In this document: positions 49,500 through 58,896 of the stretch, in pieces
How positions within the stretch are numbered: position 1 is the stretch's first letter
Layout of the letters: each line of letters begins with the position of its first letter
Source of the DNA: Carboxylicivirga mesophila
GTDB taxonomy: Bacteria; Bacteroidota; Bacteroidia; Bacteroidales; Marinilabiliaceae
Direction of reading: 5' to 3'
DNA length: 64,000 bases
NCBI RefSeq assembly: GCF_018271975.1
Contig: NZ_JAGUCN010000007.1
Span: forward strand, 1 to 64,000
Position numbers and translations under genes: made by a program
The notes under the pieces: generated by a model
Seen by the model: only the letters and a program-made list of their open reading frames with translations
Database searches by the model: none
Told to the model about the DNA's origin: nothing

Positions 49500-52304
49500 A
49501 TGAATATAAAAAATATAATAAGAGCTCTTTTCGTATCCTGCACCAGCTTGCTGACCATTGGGCAAATATCTGCACAAGAATCAGATTCAACGCTTGTGAA
49601 TCTTGGATATGGCGTGACGCGGGCGGCTAATGAAATAACTTCAGCCACTGGCGTAGCGACCACTGAAAACTTATCAAAGTATTTTGCTATTAACCCGACT
49701 AATGCTTTGTATGGACAAATTCCTGGTTTAACCGTTATGCAGAATGGAGGCGACTGGTGGGGCCAGGGTGCAACTCTGTTTGTTCGTGGTCAGGCAAATT
49801 TAGATAACACCTCTGCACCATTGGTATTGGTTGACGGATTTGAACGTAATCTGGCCACAATAACTGTTGCCGAGATTGAAAGCGTAACTGTATTAAAAGA
49901 TGCAGGAGCTACTGCCATTTATGGACAAAGAGGTGCCAATGGCGTAATTCTGGTGACAACCAAACGTGGAAAAGATGAAGGCATGAAGGTGGATTTCTCT
50001 TATGAGTACAGTACCAATAAAGCTTTCCGAATGCCGAAGATGCTGGATGCCTATGGTTACGCCAGTGCTATGAATGAAGCGCTTGCTTTGGATGGACAGG
50101 ACTACCTGTATTCTGCTGAAGAATTGGATGCCTATAAATACGGTACTTACCCTGAGTATTTTCCTAATGTCAACTGGATGGATGAAGTATTGCAGAACAC
50201 CGGTTTTGTACATGATTTTAATTCAACATTCCAGGGAGGAAAAGGACGTACGCGCTACTTTGTTAGTTTGAACTACATGGACGGTAACGGTCTGTTAAAG
50301 CAGGATCGGAATGAGAACAGCTTCTCAACACAGTTAAATTATCGTCGTGCTAATTTGAGAACTAATTTGGATATTGAATTAACCAAAAGTACCTTGATGA
50401 AAATTAACCTGGCCGGACGTATTTCTGGTACAAATCGACCAGGTAAAGCAACTTCTGAAAAGTTATTCGGACGTTTGTATGGGACACCGGCCAATGCCTA
50501 CCCGGTTCAGTATATCAATGGAGTATATGGAGGTTCCCCAACCTACCCATATAACCCAATTGCAGATGTGAATGAAACTGGTTATGCTATTTCACATGAA
50601 CGTACTTTCTATGGTGATATTACGCTTGAGCAGGATTTAAGTGCATTAACAGAAGGTTTATCAATTTCAGCATCCGTATCTTTTGATAACAATGTTTCTT
50701 ATTGGGACAACAAATCAAAGTTCTATGCCTACGCTTATAAAACGGCAAAAATTGATGAAGTAAATGGTGAATTATATGATTTTACATCAACATCAGGTGG
50801 TGAGAATACCGCATTAGATTTTACAACAAGTGTTGGTGGGCAAGCGCGCCATGCTAACGGAATTGTAAAGTTAAACTACGACAAACAATGGGGTAAGCAT
50901 AAAGTCAATGCGTTTGGTTTATTTCATGTTGATAGTGAAACAACCTTTGGTCAAAACAACACATTCCACCGCGTAAATTATGCAGCGCAGGTTAATTATG
51001 CCTATAACAAAAAGTATCTAGCAGGGTTAACAGCATCTTACAGTGGAAACAACATCCTTTCTGAGGAAAATCGGTTCCAATTCTATCCGGCTGTTTCATT
51101 AGGTTGGGTAGTATCAGAAGAAAGCTTCTTAAGTGGTGTTGATGCGATTAACTTATTAAAGTTAAGAGCTTCAGCTGGGTTAGTTGGCTTAGAACAGAAT
51201 GAACAGCATTTGCACCGTCAGAAGTTCAGCGGTGGTGGTAAATACTGGTATGGTGATAATAATAATCAATTAGGAGGATTACAGGAGAGTCGTCGTGCCA
51301 ACCCTAATGTATTACCAGAAAAAAGCACACAAGTCAACGTAGGTTTGGATGCCCGTTTCTTTGGAGGCTTAAGCCTTAATGCAGATGTATTCTATGAAGA
51401 ACGAAGTCAGATTCTGATTTCTGAAGCCAATTCAACATCTAATGTCATAGGTGTTGGTGCCACTATGGTTTCAGATGGTATTGTAGAGAACAAAGGCTTT
51501 GAAGTAGGTGCTTTATGGCATGATCAGATAGGTGACTTTAGTTATAGCATTGGTGCGCAATACTCAATGGCACAGAACGAGATTATTGAACAGAATGAAG
51601 TATTCCGTGAATGGGATTATCTGAGCAGAACAGGTCATTCAGTTGATCAAGTATTTGGTTTGCAGGATGCTGGTTTCTTTAATGAAGGAGAAGTAAATGA
51701 GGTTGACAATATCTATAACGGCGTTGAATATACCTTTACACAGGTATTAAGACCGGGTGATGTGAAGTATGTCGATCAGAATGGTGACAACAGAATTGAC
51801 GAGTTTGATGTTGTAGCCATTGGTAAGAACTGGTTACCTGAAGTGAATTATGCCTTAACATTGGGTGCAGAATATAAAGGTGCGGGTTTTAGTGCCATTT
51901 TTCAGGGAGCCAGCAATGTCTCTGTTATGCTGAATACACCAAGTATATTCTGGCCATTGTATAATAACAACAACATCTCTGAATTCTCAAATGACCGTTG
52001 GACACCGGCAACAGCTTCAACAGCCACATTACCACGTTTAACACCTGAGAAGAATGAGAATAACTACCGTGCCAGTACCGTTTGGCAGCGCGATGCTTCC
52101 TATCTTAAGTTGCGTACTTTAGAAGTATACTATCACTTACCACAGACATTGGTCGAAAAAGTGAAGTTGAAAAGAGCGAAAGTATTCTTCAGAGGCATGA
52201 ACTTATTCTCTGTAGATAATATTGAGATTATGGATCCTGAGGAAATAGGAGCCGTTTACCCAACGCTCACATCGTATAATATTGGTTTAAGCGTAGGATT
52301 TTAA
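49500..52304 (+). CDS. susC: SusC-like TonB-dependent transporter (second), without N-terminal CarboxypepD_reg domain
   Basis: The 934-residue protein has a signal ending GQISAQ and then goes directly into NLGYGVTRAANEITSATGV and the plug (NPTNALYGQIPGLTVMQNGG, VTVLKDAGATAIYGQRGANGVILVTTK). The 80-residue Ig-like domain that precedes the plug in the first SusC is absent, which accounts for most of the length difference. The barrel ends in YNIGLSVGF. No frame break is seen. It is followed 17 nt later by its own SusD. Role: import of oligosaccharides, perhaps of a different size or sulfation than those carried by the first pair. Confidence 0.94.
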   Translation: MNIKNIIRALFVSCTSLLTIGQISAQESDSTLVNLGYGVTRAANEITSATGVATTENLSKYFAINPTNALYGQIPGLTVMQNGGDWWGQGATLFVRGQANLDNTSAPLVLVDGFERNLATITVAEIESVTVLKDAGATAIYGQRGANGVILVTTKRGKDEGMKVDFSYEYSTNKAFRMPKMLDAYGYASAMNEALALDGQDYLYSAEELDAYKYGTYPEYFPNVNWMDEVLQNTGFVHDFNSTFQGGKGRTRYFVSLNYMDGNGLLKQDRNENSFSTQLNYRRANLRTNLDIELTKSTLMKINLAGRISGTNRPGKATSEKLFGRLYGTPANAYPVQYINGVYGGSPTYPYNPIADVNETGYAISHERTFYGDITLEQDLSALTEGLSISASVSFDNNVSYWDNKSKFYAYAYKTAKIDEVNGELYDFTSTSGGENTALDFTTSVGGQARHANGIVKLNYDKQWGKHKVNAFGLFHVDSETTFGQNNTFHRVNYAAQVNYAYNKKYLAGLTASYSGNNILSEENRFQFYPAVSLGWVVSEESFLSGVDAINLLKLRASAGLVGLEQNEQHLHRQKFSGGGKYWYGDNNNQLGGLQESRRANPNVLPEKSTQVNVGLDARFFGGLSLNADVFYEERSQILISEANSTSNVIGVGATMVSDGIVENKGFEVGALWHDQIGDFSYSIGAQYSMAQNEIIEQNEVFREWDYLSRTGHSVDQVFGLQDAGFFNEGEVNEVDNIYNGVEYTFTQVLRPGDVKYVDQNGDNRIDEFDVVAIGKNWLPEVNYALTLGAEYKGAGFSAIFQGASNVSVMLNTPSIFWPLYNNNNISEFSNDRWTPATASTATLPRLTPEKNENNYRASTVWQRDASYLKLRTLEVYYHLPQTLVEKVKLKRAKVFFRGMNLFSVDNIEIMDPEEIGAVYPTLTSYNIGLSVGF

Positions 52305-52321
52305 TTTTAAAAAAGGTAGAC

Positions 52322-54067
52322 ATGATTAGAAATATTATATTATCAATTTTTCTGGTAACACTCTTCACTGGGTGTGATGATTTCCTGGACTACACAGAAC
52401 ACTCGTTTTACGATGATCCGGAAACCATCTTTAGTACCTATAACCGTACCCGACAATTTCTTGCTGATATTTATAGCACTTTGCCATCGGATTATGATTA
52501 TGACGGCATTAAAAAGGATGAGGCCAATCAGGCTATGCGATCGGCTGCGACAGACGAAGCTGAGTATGTTAAGCAGAATCATGATGTCCAGAAATTCACT
52601 AACGGTCAGTGGTCTGCGTTTAACGCTTTGGACAACAACTGGTCTAAATACTATACCGGTATTCGTTCAGTTAACTTATTTTTGGACCAGATTGATGGAC
52701 GTACCTTCGACGATTACAAGTACAATGAAGATTATGAAGAAGAGCAGGAGCGTTATGACAAGTTTCAATACGAGGCTCGTTTCCTGAGAGCTTTCTTTTA
52801 CTTCGAATTGGCTAAGCGTTATGGAGATATTCCAATGCCTGATGGTGTCGTAAACGATGTGGACGCAATCAATAACATTCAGCGTTCAAGCTTTGAGGAT
52901 GTAATTGATTACATTGTTTCGGAATGTGATGCGATTGGAGAAGAACTGCCTGTTACCTGGAGCAACCAGGTATTTGTAGAAACTGGTCGTGTTACAAGGG
53001 GTGCTGTATATGCTCTTAAAGCAAGGGCTTTAATATATGCGGCGAGTCCTCTGCATAATACCTCTGGCGATGTGACAAAGTGGGAAGCGGCAGCAACTGC
53101 TGCCAATGCTTTTTTGATTAACCCGGATTTTGCATATGGCTTTGATCCGCAATATTACAACAGTAGTGATATGGCAAAGGGTTCATTTAATAACCGTACC
53201 AGTGCTGAACTGATTTTCGAAAGAAGGGAAGCCAATTCAAATGCTTTTGAGAAAGCTAATTTCCCAATGGGTTTTGAAGGTGCCAATGGTAATGCCACCT
53301 GTCCAAGTCAGAATCTGGTGGATGCCTATCAAACTGCAGATGGTTATGATGTTATTTTAGACAATGGCGTTTGGTCGGCACCGGGTAGTTCAGTATTTGA
53401 TCCTGCTAATCCGTATGATAACCGTGATCCTCGTTTAAAACAAACGATTATTGTGAATGGTAGTACATGGAAATCAACCACAGTTGAAACATTTACTGAT
53501 GGAGCCAATGGTTTACCATTAGCCGATGCCACACCTACAGGTTATTATCTGAAAAAATATGTACGTGAGGATATTACAATTGCTGGTAGTAATACAAATA
53601 CCAAAGAACATGCATGGGTGATTTTCCGCCTGTCGGAGATGTATTTAAACCTGGCAGAAGCTTTAAATGAAGCTTATGGCCCAACAGGTGCACCTGCTGG
53701 TTTTGCCATGGATGCAACAACGGCTTTAAACATGGTACGTACACGTGCTGCGGTAGGTTTACCTGCTTTGTCAGGTTTAACACAAGCCGAATTACGTGCA
53801 GCAATCATCCGTGAGCGTCAGGTGGAATTAGCATTTGAAGATCACCGATTCTGGGATGTACGTCGTTGGAGATTATTTGATAGTAGTAATTCGGACAATG
53901 TGACGGAAGATATTTATGGTATAGATATTACCAACAATGGTGGTACATTAAGCTATAGCAAAAAGTTGGTGGATGATCGCTTGTGGGATGACAAGATGTA
54001 TCTATACCCGATTCCTTACAATGAAACGACAATTAATACAAACCTTGGACAAAACCCGGGTTGGTAG
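52322..54067 (+). CDS. susD: SusD-like surface glycan-binding lipoprotein (second)
   Basis: The 581-residue lipoprotein (LFTGC, lipid Cys18, then acidic DDFLD) has the SusD fold: FQYEARFLRAFFYFELAKRYGDIPM, VTRGAVYALKARALIYAASPL, and the C-terminal signature FRLSEMYLNLAEALNEA, LNMVRTRAAVGLP, IIRERQVELAFEDHRFWDVRRWRL, ending NTNLGQNPGW. It partners the SusC encoded just upstream. The strongly acidic first 120 residues suggest it is displayed at the surface. It is 26 nt before the lipoprotein gene at 54094. Confidence 0.95.
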   Translation: MIRNIILSIFLVTLFTGCDDFLDYTEHSFYDDPETIFSTYNRTRQFLADIYSTLPSDYDYDGIKKDEANQAMRSAATDEAEYVKQNHDVQKFTNGQWSAFNALDNNWSKYYTGIRSVNLFLDQIDGRTFDDYKYNEDYEEEQERYDKFQYEARFLRAFFYFELAKRYGDIPMPDGVVNDVDAINNIQRSSFEDVIDYIVSECDAIGEELPVTWSNQVFVETGRVTRGAVYALKARALIYAASPLHNTSGDVTKWEAAATAANAFLINPDFAYGFDPQYYNSSDMAKGSFNNRTSAELIFERREANSNAFEKANFPMGFEGANGNATCPSQNLVDAYQTADGYDVILDNGVWSAPGSSVFDPANPYDNRDPRLKQTIIVNGSTWKSTTVETFTDGANGLPLADATPTGYYLKKYVREDITIAGSNTNTKEHAWVIFRLSEMYLNLAEALNEAYGPTGAPAGFAMDATTALNMVRTRAAVGLPALSGLTQAELRAAIIRERQVELAFEDHRFWDVRRWRLFDSSNSDNVTEDIYGIDITNNGGTLSYSKKLVDDRLWDDKMYLYPIPYNETTINTNLGQNPGW

Positions 54068-54093
54068 GATATGAACATTTAAAATTTTTGAAT

Positions 54094-55368
54094 ATGATAC
54101 GCAAAAATATATTTCTTACCCTGCTGACTGCCACAATGGTTTTTGCAGGTTGTGAAGAACAGTATACAATTGGAGATTTTGAAACAGATGTGACGCTAAC
54201 ACCTGGACCACGAACAGATGGTCCAATAGCACCAGCTGCAATTGTGGCTTCGTACGATGACTTTTGTGACAAAGTTGAAATCAACTGGATGCCAACAGTT
54301 CGTACAACAGCTTATGATGTTTACAAAGATGGTGAAGTACTAGCTGCAGGATTAACGGATACATTTTATGTTGATACAGAAGCTATGACTGTTGATACCG
54401 AGTACACCGTTTATTCTGTAAATGCCAATGGTGATTCTGAAACATCGGCAATGACGGTTGGTAGAATGGCAGCAACACCTGCTGCACCAACCAACTTTCA
54501 AGCTACCGACGGAGCGTATGAATCGAAAGTTGATTTATCATGGGATGCTGTTGATTTTGCTCAGCATTACATTGTTAAACGTGGTGATGTGGTATTAAGC
54601 GATGCAGTGATTGGTACAACTTTTTCTGATTCAGATAATGCACCTACTGAAGCAACAGATTATAGTTTGATTGCAGTGAGCGTTTGTGGAGAGTCAACGC
54701 CAGTAACAACTACTGGCTATTGCGATCCATTAATTGCTTTCCGTTTCCCTGTTAATGAGAATTTTGATGGGTATGCTACAGGAACAAGTCTAAGTGCAAT
54801 GGTTTTATTTTATCAGGAAATTCAGTATTCTAATCCAGGTCCTGGTTATCTGAATGTTTCTGAAGATGTTTCAGTGAGTGGTGCAAAATGTGCTAAACTG
54901 GCATATGATAACCCGGCTAATAATCTAAATCAGGCTGGTGCTGTAACATTTGGTATTACAAACTTCAATCTGCTAGTTGGAGAACGTTACCGTATTTCTT
55001 ATAAGATTAAATGTCCGTTACAAACCAGGTTGCACATTGCAGTTGATCAAGATGGTGACGGAATGCTTAAAAATCCTGATAAAGATGGATATCTAACACC
55101 TTGTTTCATTAAAAATGGTAAGGCACCTCAAGGTATTTTTGTAGGAGGTTCAGACGATTGGAAAACGGTTTCTTACGAATTCCCAGCTACTGGTGTTGGT
55201 AATGAAGATGTAGATCCGGACACTTCAGGTTGGACACCAACAACCATTCAGGAAGGTCAGGAAAATCCAATTATAGCGATTAAATATTGGGTTGCTAAAG
55301 GGGGTGCTCCAAATGGAGAAAATCCTCCAATCTATATCGATGATTTAAAAATTGAATTGATTAAGTAA
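54094..55368 (+). CDS. Surface glycan-binding lipoprotein with FN3 domains (SusE/F-position)
   Basis: The ATG at 54094 gives 424 residues; the TTG at 54061 overlaps the previous gene and precedes the signal. The lipobox is VFAGC (Cys20), followed by acidic EEQ. Two fibronectin type III-like domains follow (about 45-125, VEINWMPTVRTTAYDVYKDG; and 130-215, VDLSWDAVDFAQHYIVKRG), then a C-terminal beta-sandwich (220-424, FPVNENFDGYATG ... IYIDDLKIE) like carbohydrate-binding modules. The order after SusC/SusD is that of SusE/SusF-like surface glycan-binding proteins. No catalytic motif is seen. A perfect terminator follows, so it may be the last gene of most transcripts. Confidence 0.8.
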   Translation: MIRKNIFLTLLTATMVFAGCEEQYTIGDFETDVTLTPGPRTDGPIAPAAIVASYDDFCDKVEINWMPTVRTTAYDVYKDGEVLAAGLTDTFYVDTEAMTVDTEYTVYSVNANGDSETSAMTVGRMAATPAAPTNFQATDGAYESKVDLSWDAVDFAQHYIVKRGDVVLSDAVIGTTFSDSDNAPTEATDYSLIAVSVCGESTPVTTTGYCDPLIAFRFPVNENFDGYATGTSLSAMVLFYQEIQYSNPGPGYLNVSEDVSVSGAKCAKLAYDNPANNLNQAGAVTFGITNFNLLVGERYRISYKIKCPLQTRLHIAVDQDGDGMLKNPDKDGYLTPCFIKNGKAPQGIFVGGSDDWKTVSYEFPATGVGNEDVDPDTSGWTPTTIQEGQENPIIAIKYWVAKGGAPNGENPPIYIDDLKIELIK

Positions 55369-55400
55369 TGGATTTATTCAATTATAGTTAATTGACATTT

Positions 55401-55438
55401 GAATGGCAGATCTCAAAAAGATCTGCCATTCTTTTCTT
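55401..55438 (+). terminator. Strong terminator between the SGBP and beta-helix genes
   Basis: A perfect 13-bp stem: GAATGGCAGATCT (55401-55413) and AGATCTGCCATTC (55419-55431), 5-nt loop, then TTTTCTT. It lies inside the same-direction gene series, 33 nt after the lipoprotein stop. Confidence 0.9.
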
Positions 55439-55460
55439 AAACATTTTGACTATTAAGATT

Positions 55461-56963
55461 ATGAAGATTTCATATTATATATCATTATTAGTGATTGCCA
55501 TTCTTTGTCTTGGTTGTTATACAAAAGATAATGTCAAACAAGCAGAAAAGGCTTTCATTACTTATTATGTTGATGCCAACGCCGGTGATGATTCTAACAG
55601 AGGTACCGGACCTGATCAGGCCTTTGCTTCAATTAAAAAAGTCAATTCACTTACCTTATCAGCGGGTACACATGTGCTATTTAAAAGTGGTACGTCTTAT
55701 AGTGGACAATTAAAACCTAAAGGGCTTGGGAAGGCTGGTAATCCGATTATTATCTCAAAATACGGCGGTGAAGACAGGCCTAAAATAAACGGTGAGGGCA
55801 AACATAAAGCAGCCGTGCATCTTTACAATATGGCTTATGTAGAATTGCGTGATCTTGAGATTACCAATAGCGGAGCAGAGCGTGAGAATGGAAGACGAGG
55901 AGTAATTGTTGAAGCGGAGAACTGTGGTGAATGCAAACATATCATCCTCGATAACCTTTTTATTCACGATGTAAATGGCAGTTTGGTTAAAAGTAAAGGT
56001 GGCGGTTCTGCCATCCTGTGGCGCAACCATGGCGATAAATATCTTACCAAGTTTGATAGCCTCATAATTCAAAATTGCCATTTAAAGGATTGTGCCCGTA
56101 ACGGGATTAATGCCCGTGGTTATACGCGGCGAGATAATTGGCATCCATCTACCAATGTAATCATTAGAAATAATCTCCTTGAAGGTATCCCTGGCGATGG
56201 CATTGTACCTATAGGAACCGATGGCGCGCTAATTGAATATAATGTAATACGCGATTGCCCGGATATACTATCACATGCAGAAGCAGCTGCAGGTATTTGG
56301 CCATGGAGTGCTGATAATACTTTAATACAGTTTAATGAAGTATCAGGCCATACTGCCAAATGGGATGGACAAGGTTTTGATTCAGACTGGAATTGCATTA
56401 ATACGACTATTCAATACAATTACAGTCACGATAATTACGGTGGTTTCCTATTGATTTGTAACAAAGGCAATACGATCAATACCCCATCCAATGTGGGGAC
56501 GAAGAACACCATTGTACGCTATAATATAAGTGTCAACGATGGCATCCGCCCATATCAGACAGAGCGTCGTGGTTGGTTCTCGCCTTGTATGCACATTTCA
56601 GGTCCAGTTGAGAACAATTACATCCACCATAATGTGTTTGTATTCACAAAGAAAGAAAGTGCTGATATTGACCGAACATTTATACAAATGGATAATTGGG
56701 GCGGTCCCTGGGCCAATAAAACATTAGTTGCCAATAACCATATGAAATTCATTGAGCCGTATCGTATGTTCTATGGCGAAAGTAAACAAACTTATTGTAT
56801 CGATAATACTTTTGAAACTAGTATGATGGATTTAAACAGCAGTACTGAAATTCCTTTTTGGGCAAAGGATTACATGAACGATTATGATGAAAATTGGAAA
56901 GAGAAGATGATTGAAGTTTTTTTTAAGAATGATGAGGAGATGAAGAGCATTCTAAATAGATAA
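55461..56963 (+). CDS. Right-handed beta-helix protein, putative lipoprotein (glycan-active)
   Basis: The ATG at 55461 is chosen; the TTG-started frame from 55392 runs through the terminator. The 500-residue protein ends its signal at LCLGC (Cys19), an atypical but possible lipobox. The mature part opens YYVDANAGDDSNRG and is a parallel beta-helix to about 450. The core reads IWPWSADNTLIQFN, D.QGFDSDWN, IQYNYSHDNYGGFLLI and VRYNISVNDGIR, the same signature as at 26065 and 42220, though GGF.EI here is GGFLLI, so the Glu is missing. It follows the SusC/D set and may act at the surface or periplasmic side on oligosaccharides near the transporter. Activity is inferred; it could be lyase, hydrolase or binding protein. 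Confidence 0.78.
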   Translation: MKISYYISLLVIAILCLGCYTKDNVKQAEKAFITYYVDANAGDDSNRGTGPDQAFASIKKVNSLTLSAGTHVLFKSGTSYSGQLKPKGLGKAGNPIIISKYGGEDRPKINGEGKHKAAVHLYNMAYVELRDLEITNSGAERENGRRGVIVEAENCGECKHIILDNLFIHDVNGSLVKSKGGGSAILWRNHGDKYLTKFDSLIIQNCHLKDCARNGINARGYTRRDNWHPSTNVIIRNNLLEGIPGDGIVPIGTDGALIEYNVIRDCPDILSHAEAAAGIWPWSADNTLIQFNEVSGHTAKWDGQGFDSDWNCINTTIQYNYSHDNYGGFLLICNKGNTINTPSNVGTKNTIVRYNISVNDGIRPYQTERRGWFSPCMHISGPVENNYIHHNVFVFTKKESADIDRTFIQMDNWGGPWANKTLVANNHMKFIEPYRMFYGESKQTYCIDNTFETSMMDLNSSTEIPFWAKDYMNDYDENWKEKMIEVFFKNDEEMKSILNR

Positions 56964-57355
56964 TTAATAATATAATCAGATAAAATATGTGTGATTATCA
57001 AGCTATTTTATCTGATTAAGGCTAATATCATTAAATGGTTCATTAGCTGAATCAAAGAAATTAACAAAATGCTGTCGGGTAAACGAGTTGAGATCAAGCG
57101 TACTAATCATAGAAGTGGAATGTTTACTTTGCAGGTTGTCACATTAGGTAAGCAACAGTCAAAACGAATTATTGTGTTGTAAATCAATAAAAAGGCCATA
57201 AGGCTTATCGAAAAAGGTGCACAAATTAACACTAAAACTAACACAAAACAGTCTTTGCCATATATCAGATAGCCATTGATTAATCTGTGGACATATTTAA
57301 CATGCTTTATAGCTAGTTTTAAAATTGATAAAATGTCAAATTTTTAGAACCGGAG
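56964..57355. other. Non-coding stretch with hairpin and probable promoter
   Basis: It contains the hairpin at 56973. TAGTTTTA (57314-57321) is close to a -7 element, with TTGATTAA at 57276 in roughly the PUL box place (38 nt). Both are weak matches, so the promoter of the next operon is not firmly located. Confidence 0.4.
56973..57018. terminator. Terminator-like hairpin after the third beta-helix gene
   Basis: A perfect 15-bp inverted repeat: TAATCAGATAAAATA (56973-56987) and TATTTTATCTGATTA (57004-57018), 16-nt loop. There is no T-run after it, so it may be a processing or stability element instead. Confidence 0.55.
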
Positions 57356-58864
57356 ATGAAGAAACTATCTTTAATCATATTGAGCCTGCTGCTTATTAGT
57401 CTTGTTAGAGCTCAGAATACTAAACCCAATATCGTTATCATTTACGTGGATGATTTAGGGTATGGCGACTTAAGCAGCTACGGTGCTACCGAGGTGCAAA
57501 CACCCAACGTAGATAAATTAGCCAAGGGAGGTGTTATGTTTACGGATGGACACTGCTCGGCTGCTACCTGCACACCATCTCGTTATTCATTGCTAACCGG
57601 ACGTTATGCTTTCCGGAAGGATGCAGCAGTATTACCCGGTGATGCCCCCTTATTGATTAGTACCGGCAGACCAACTCTGCCAGGTATGCTAAAACAGAAC
57701 GGTTATCGCACAGCCGTTATTGGTAAATGGCACCTGGGGTTGGGTAATGGAAATGTAGATTGGAATGGCAAGGTGGCTCCGGGCCCGTTTGAAATCGGCT
57801 TTGATTACAGCTACCTGATACCATCAACCGGCGACCGTGTGCCGTCTGTTATGCTTGAGAATCATCACGTGGTGGGCCTTGATCCGGAAGATCCCATTGA
57901 AATCAATTACAAAAAAAAGGTGGGAACCGACCCTACAGGGATAGAAAATCCTGAATTATTGCGCTATCCTTCAGATCAATTTCATGGTAAAACCATTGTT
58001 AATGGAGTAAGCCGTATAGGCTATATGTCAGGAGGAAATGCCGCTCGATTCAAAGATGAAACGGTGCCTTATCAAATGCTTCATAAAGCACGTACGTTTA
58101 TCGATGACAATCAGGATCAACCTTTTTTTCTATATTTTGCCTTTCACGATATTCATGTTCCTCGCTTACCGGATGCTCGCTTTCTGGGGATTACCAGTAT
58201 GGGCGTAAGGGGCGATGCCATTGTACAGATGGACTATATCACCGGTGAGTTGGTGAAACATCTGGACAAGCGTGGTCTGAGTGATAATACCATCATTGTT
58301 TTCTCAAGCGATAACGGACCGGTGCTTGATGATGGCTATTCCGATGAAGCGGTTGATTTACAGGGAAAACATCAACCGGCAGGTCCATACAGAGGCAATA
58401 AATACAGTGCCTATGAAGCTGGTACACGCGTGCCAACCATCGTGTATTGGCCAGGAACCATTGAAGCAAAAGAAAGTGATGCTTTGGTTACTCAGACAGA
58501 TTTGTATGCATCCTTCGCTGAATTAATCGGACATGAACTAGCAGCCACAGAAGCGCCCGACAGTGAAGCCATGTGGTCAACTTTTACGGGCCAATCGGAT
58601 AAAGGACGTGATTTTCTACTGGAGGAATCAGTTACTCTTTCTTTGCGTCATGGTCATTACAAGTACATCCATCCAACCAATAAAAAAGCAGCCTGGATAA
58701 AAGAAGAAAAAAACATTGAAGCAGGTACATCCACCGAACCTCAATTATTTGATTTATCAAGCGATGTGGGTGAGCAGGTGAATATAGCGGCAAAGAATAA
58801 AAAGCTGGTTAAAATGATGCAGGCCGAAATAGCTCGAATTAAAAACAACGAAGTAACACGTTAA
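57356..58864 (+). CDS. S1 sulfatase C3 (arylsulfatase A-like, SPI-exported)
   Basis: The 502-residue protein has a cleaved signal (LVRAQ), YVDDLGYGDLSSYGATE, FGly site CTPSR (Cys72), GKWHLG, SSDNGP and a GTRVP block. It is the third and most diverged member of the group with C1 (4755) and C2 (37346); they share the layout, including the loop with TGDRVP where C1/C2 have TQDRVP, but this one lacks a lipobox. It heads the 57356-64000 operon with sulfatase, GH2 and sulfatase downstream. Probably the same type of sulfate ester as C1/C2 is cleaved, on a different oligosaccharide. Confidence 0.92.
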   Translation: MKKLSLIILSLLLISLVRAQNTKPNIVIIYVDDLGYGDLSSYGATEVQTPNVDKLAKGGVMFTDGHCSAATCTPSRYSLLTGRYAFRKDAAVLPGDAPLLISTGRPTLPGMLKQNGYRTAVIGKWHLGLGNGNVDWNGKVAPGPFEIGFDYSYLIPSTGDRVPSVMLENHHVVGLDPEDPIEINYKKKVGTDPTGIENPELLRYPSDQFHGKTIVNGVSRIGYMSGGNAARFKDETVPYQMLHKARTFIDDNQDQPFFLYFAFHDIHVPRLPDARFLGITSMGVRGDAIVQMDYITGELVKHLDKRGLSDNTIIVFSSDNGPVLDDGYSDEAVDLQGKHQPAGPYRGNKYSAYEAGTRVPTIVYWPGTIEAKESDALVTQTDLYASFAELIGHELAATEAPDSEAMWSTFTGQSDKGRDFLLEESVTLSLRHGHYKYIHPTNKKAAWIKEEKNIEAGTSTEPQLFDLSSDVGEQVNIAAKNKKLVKMMQAEIARIKNNEVTR

Positions 58865-58896
58865 GCGTGTTTAAAACTGTATAAAACATCACATCA

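Noticed and set aside
55392-55460. N-terminal extension of the third beta-helix protein from 55392
   Set aside because: It starts with TTG and runs through the terminator hairpin; the signal peptide begins at the ATG at 55461.
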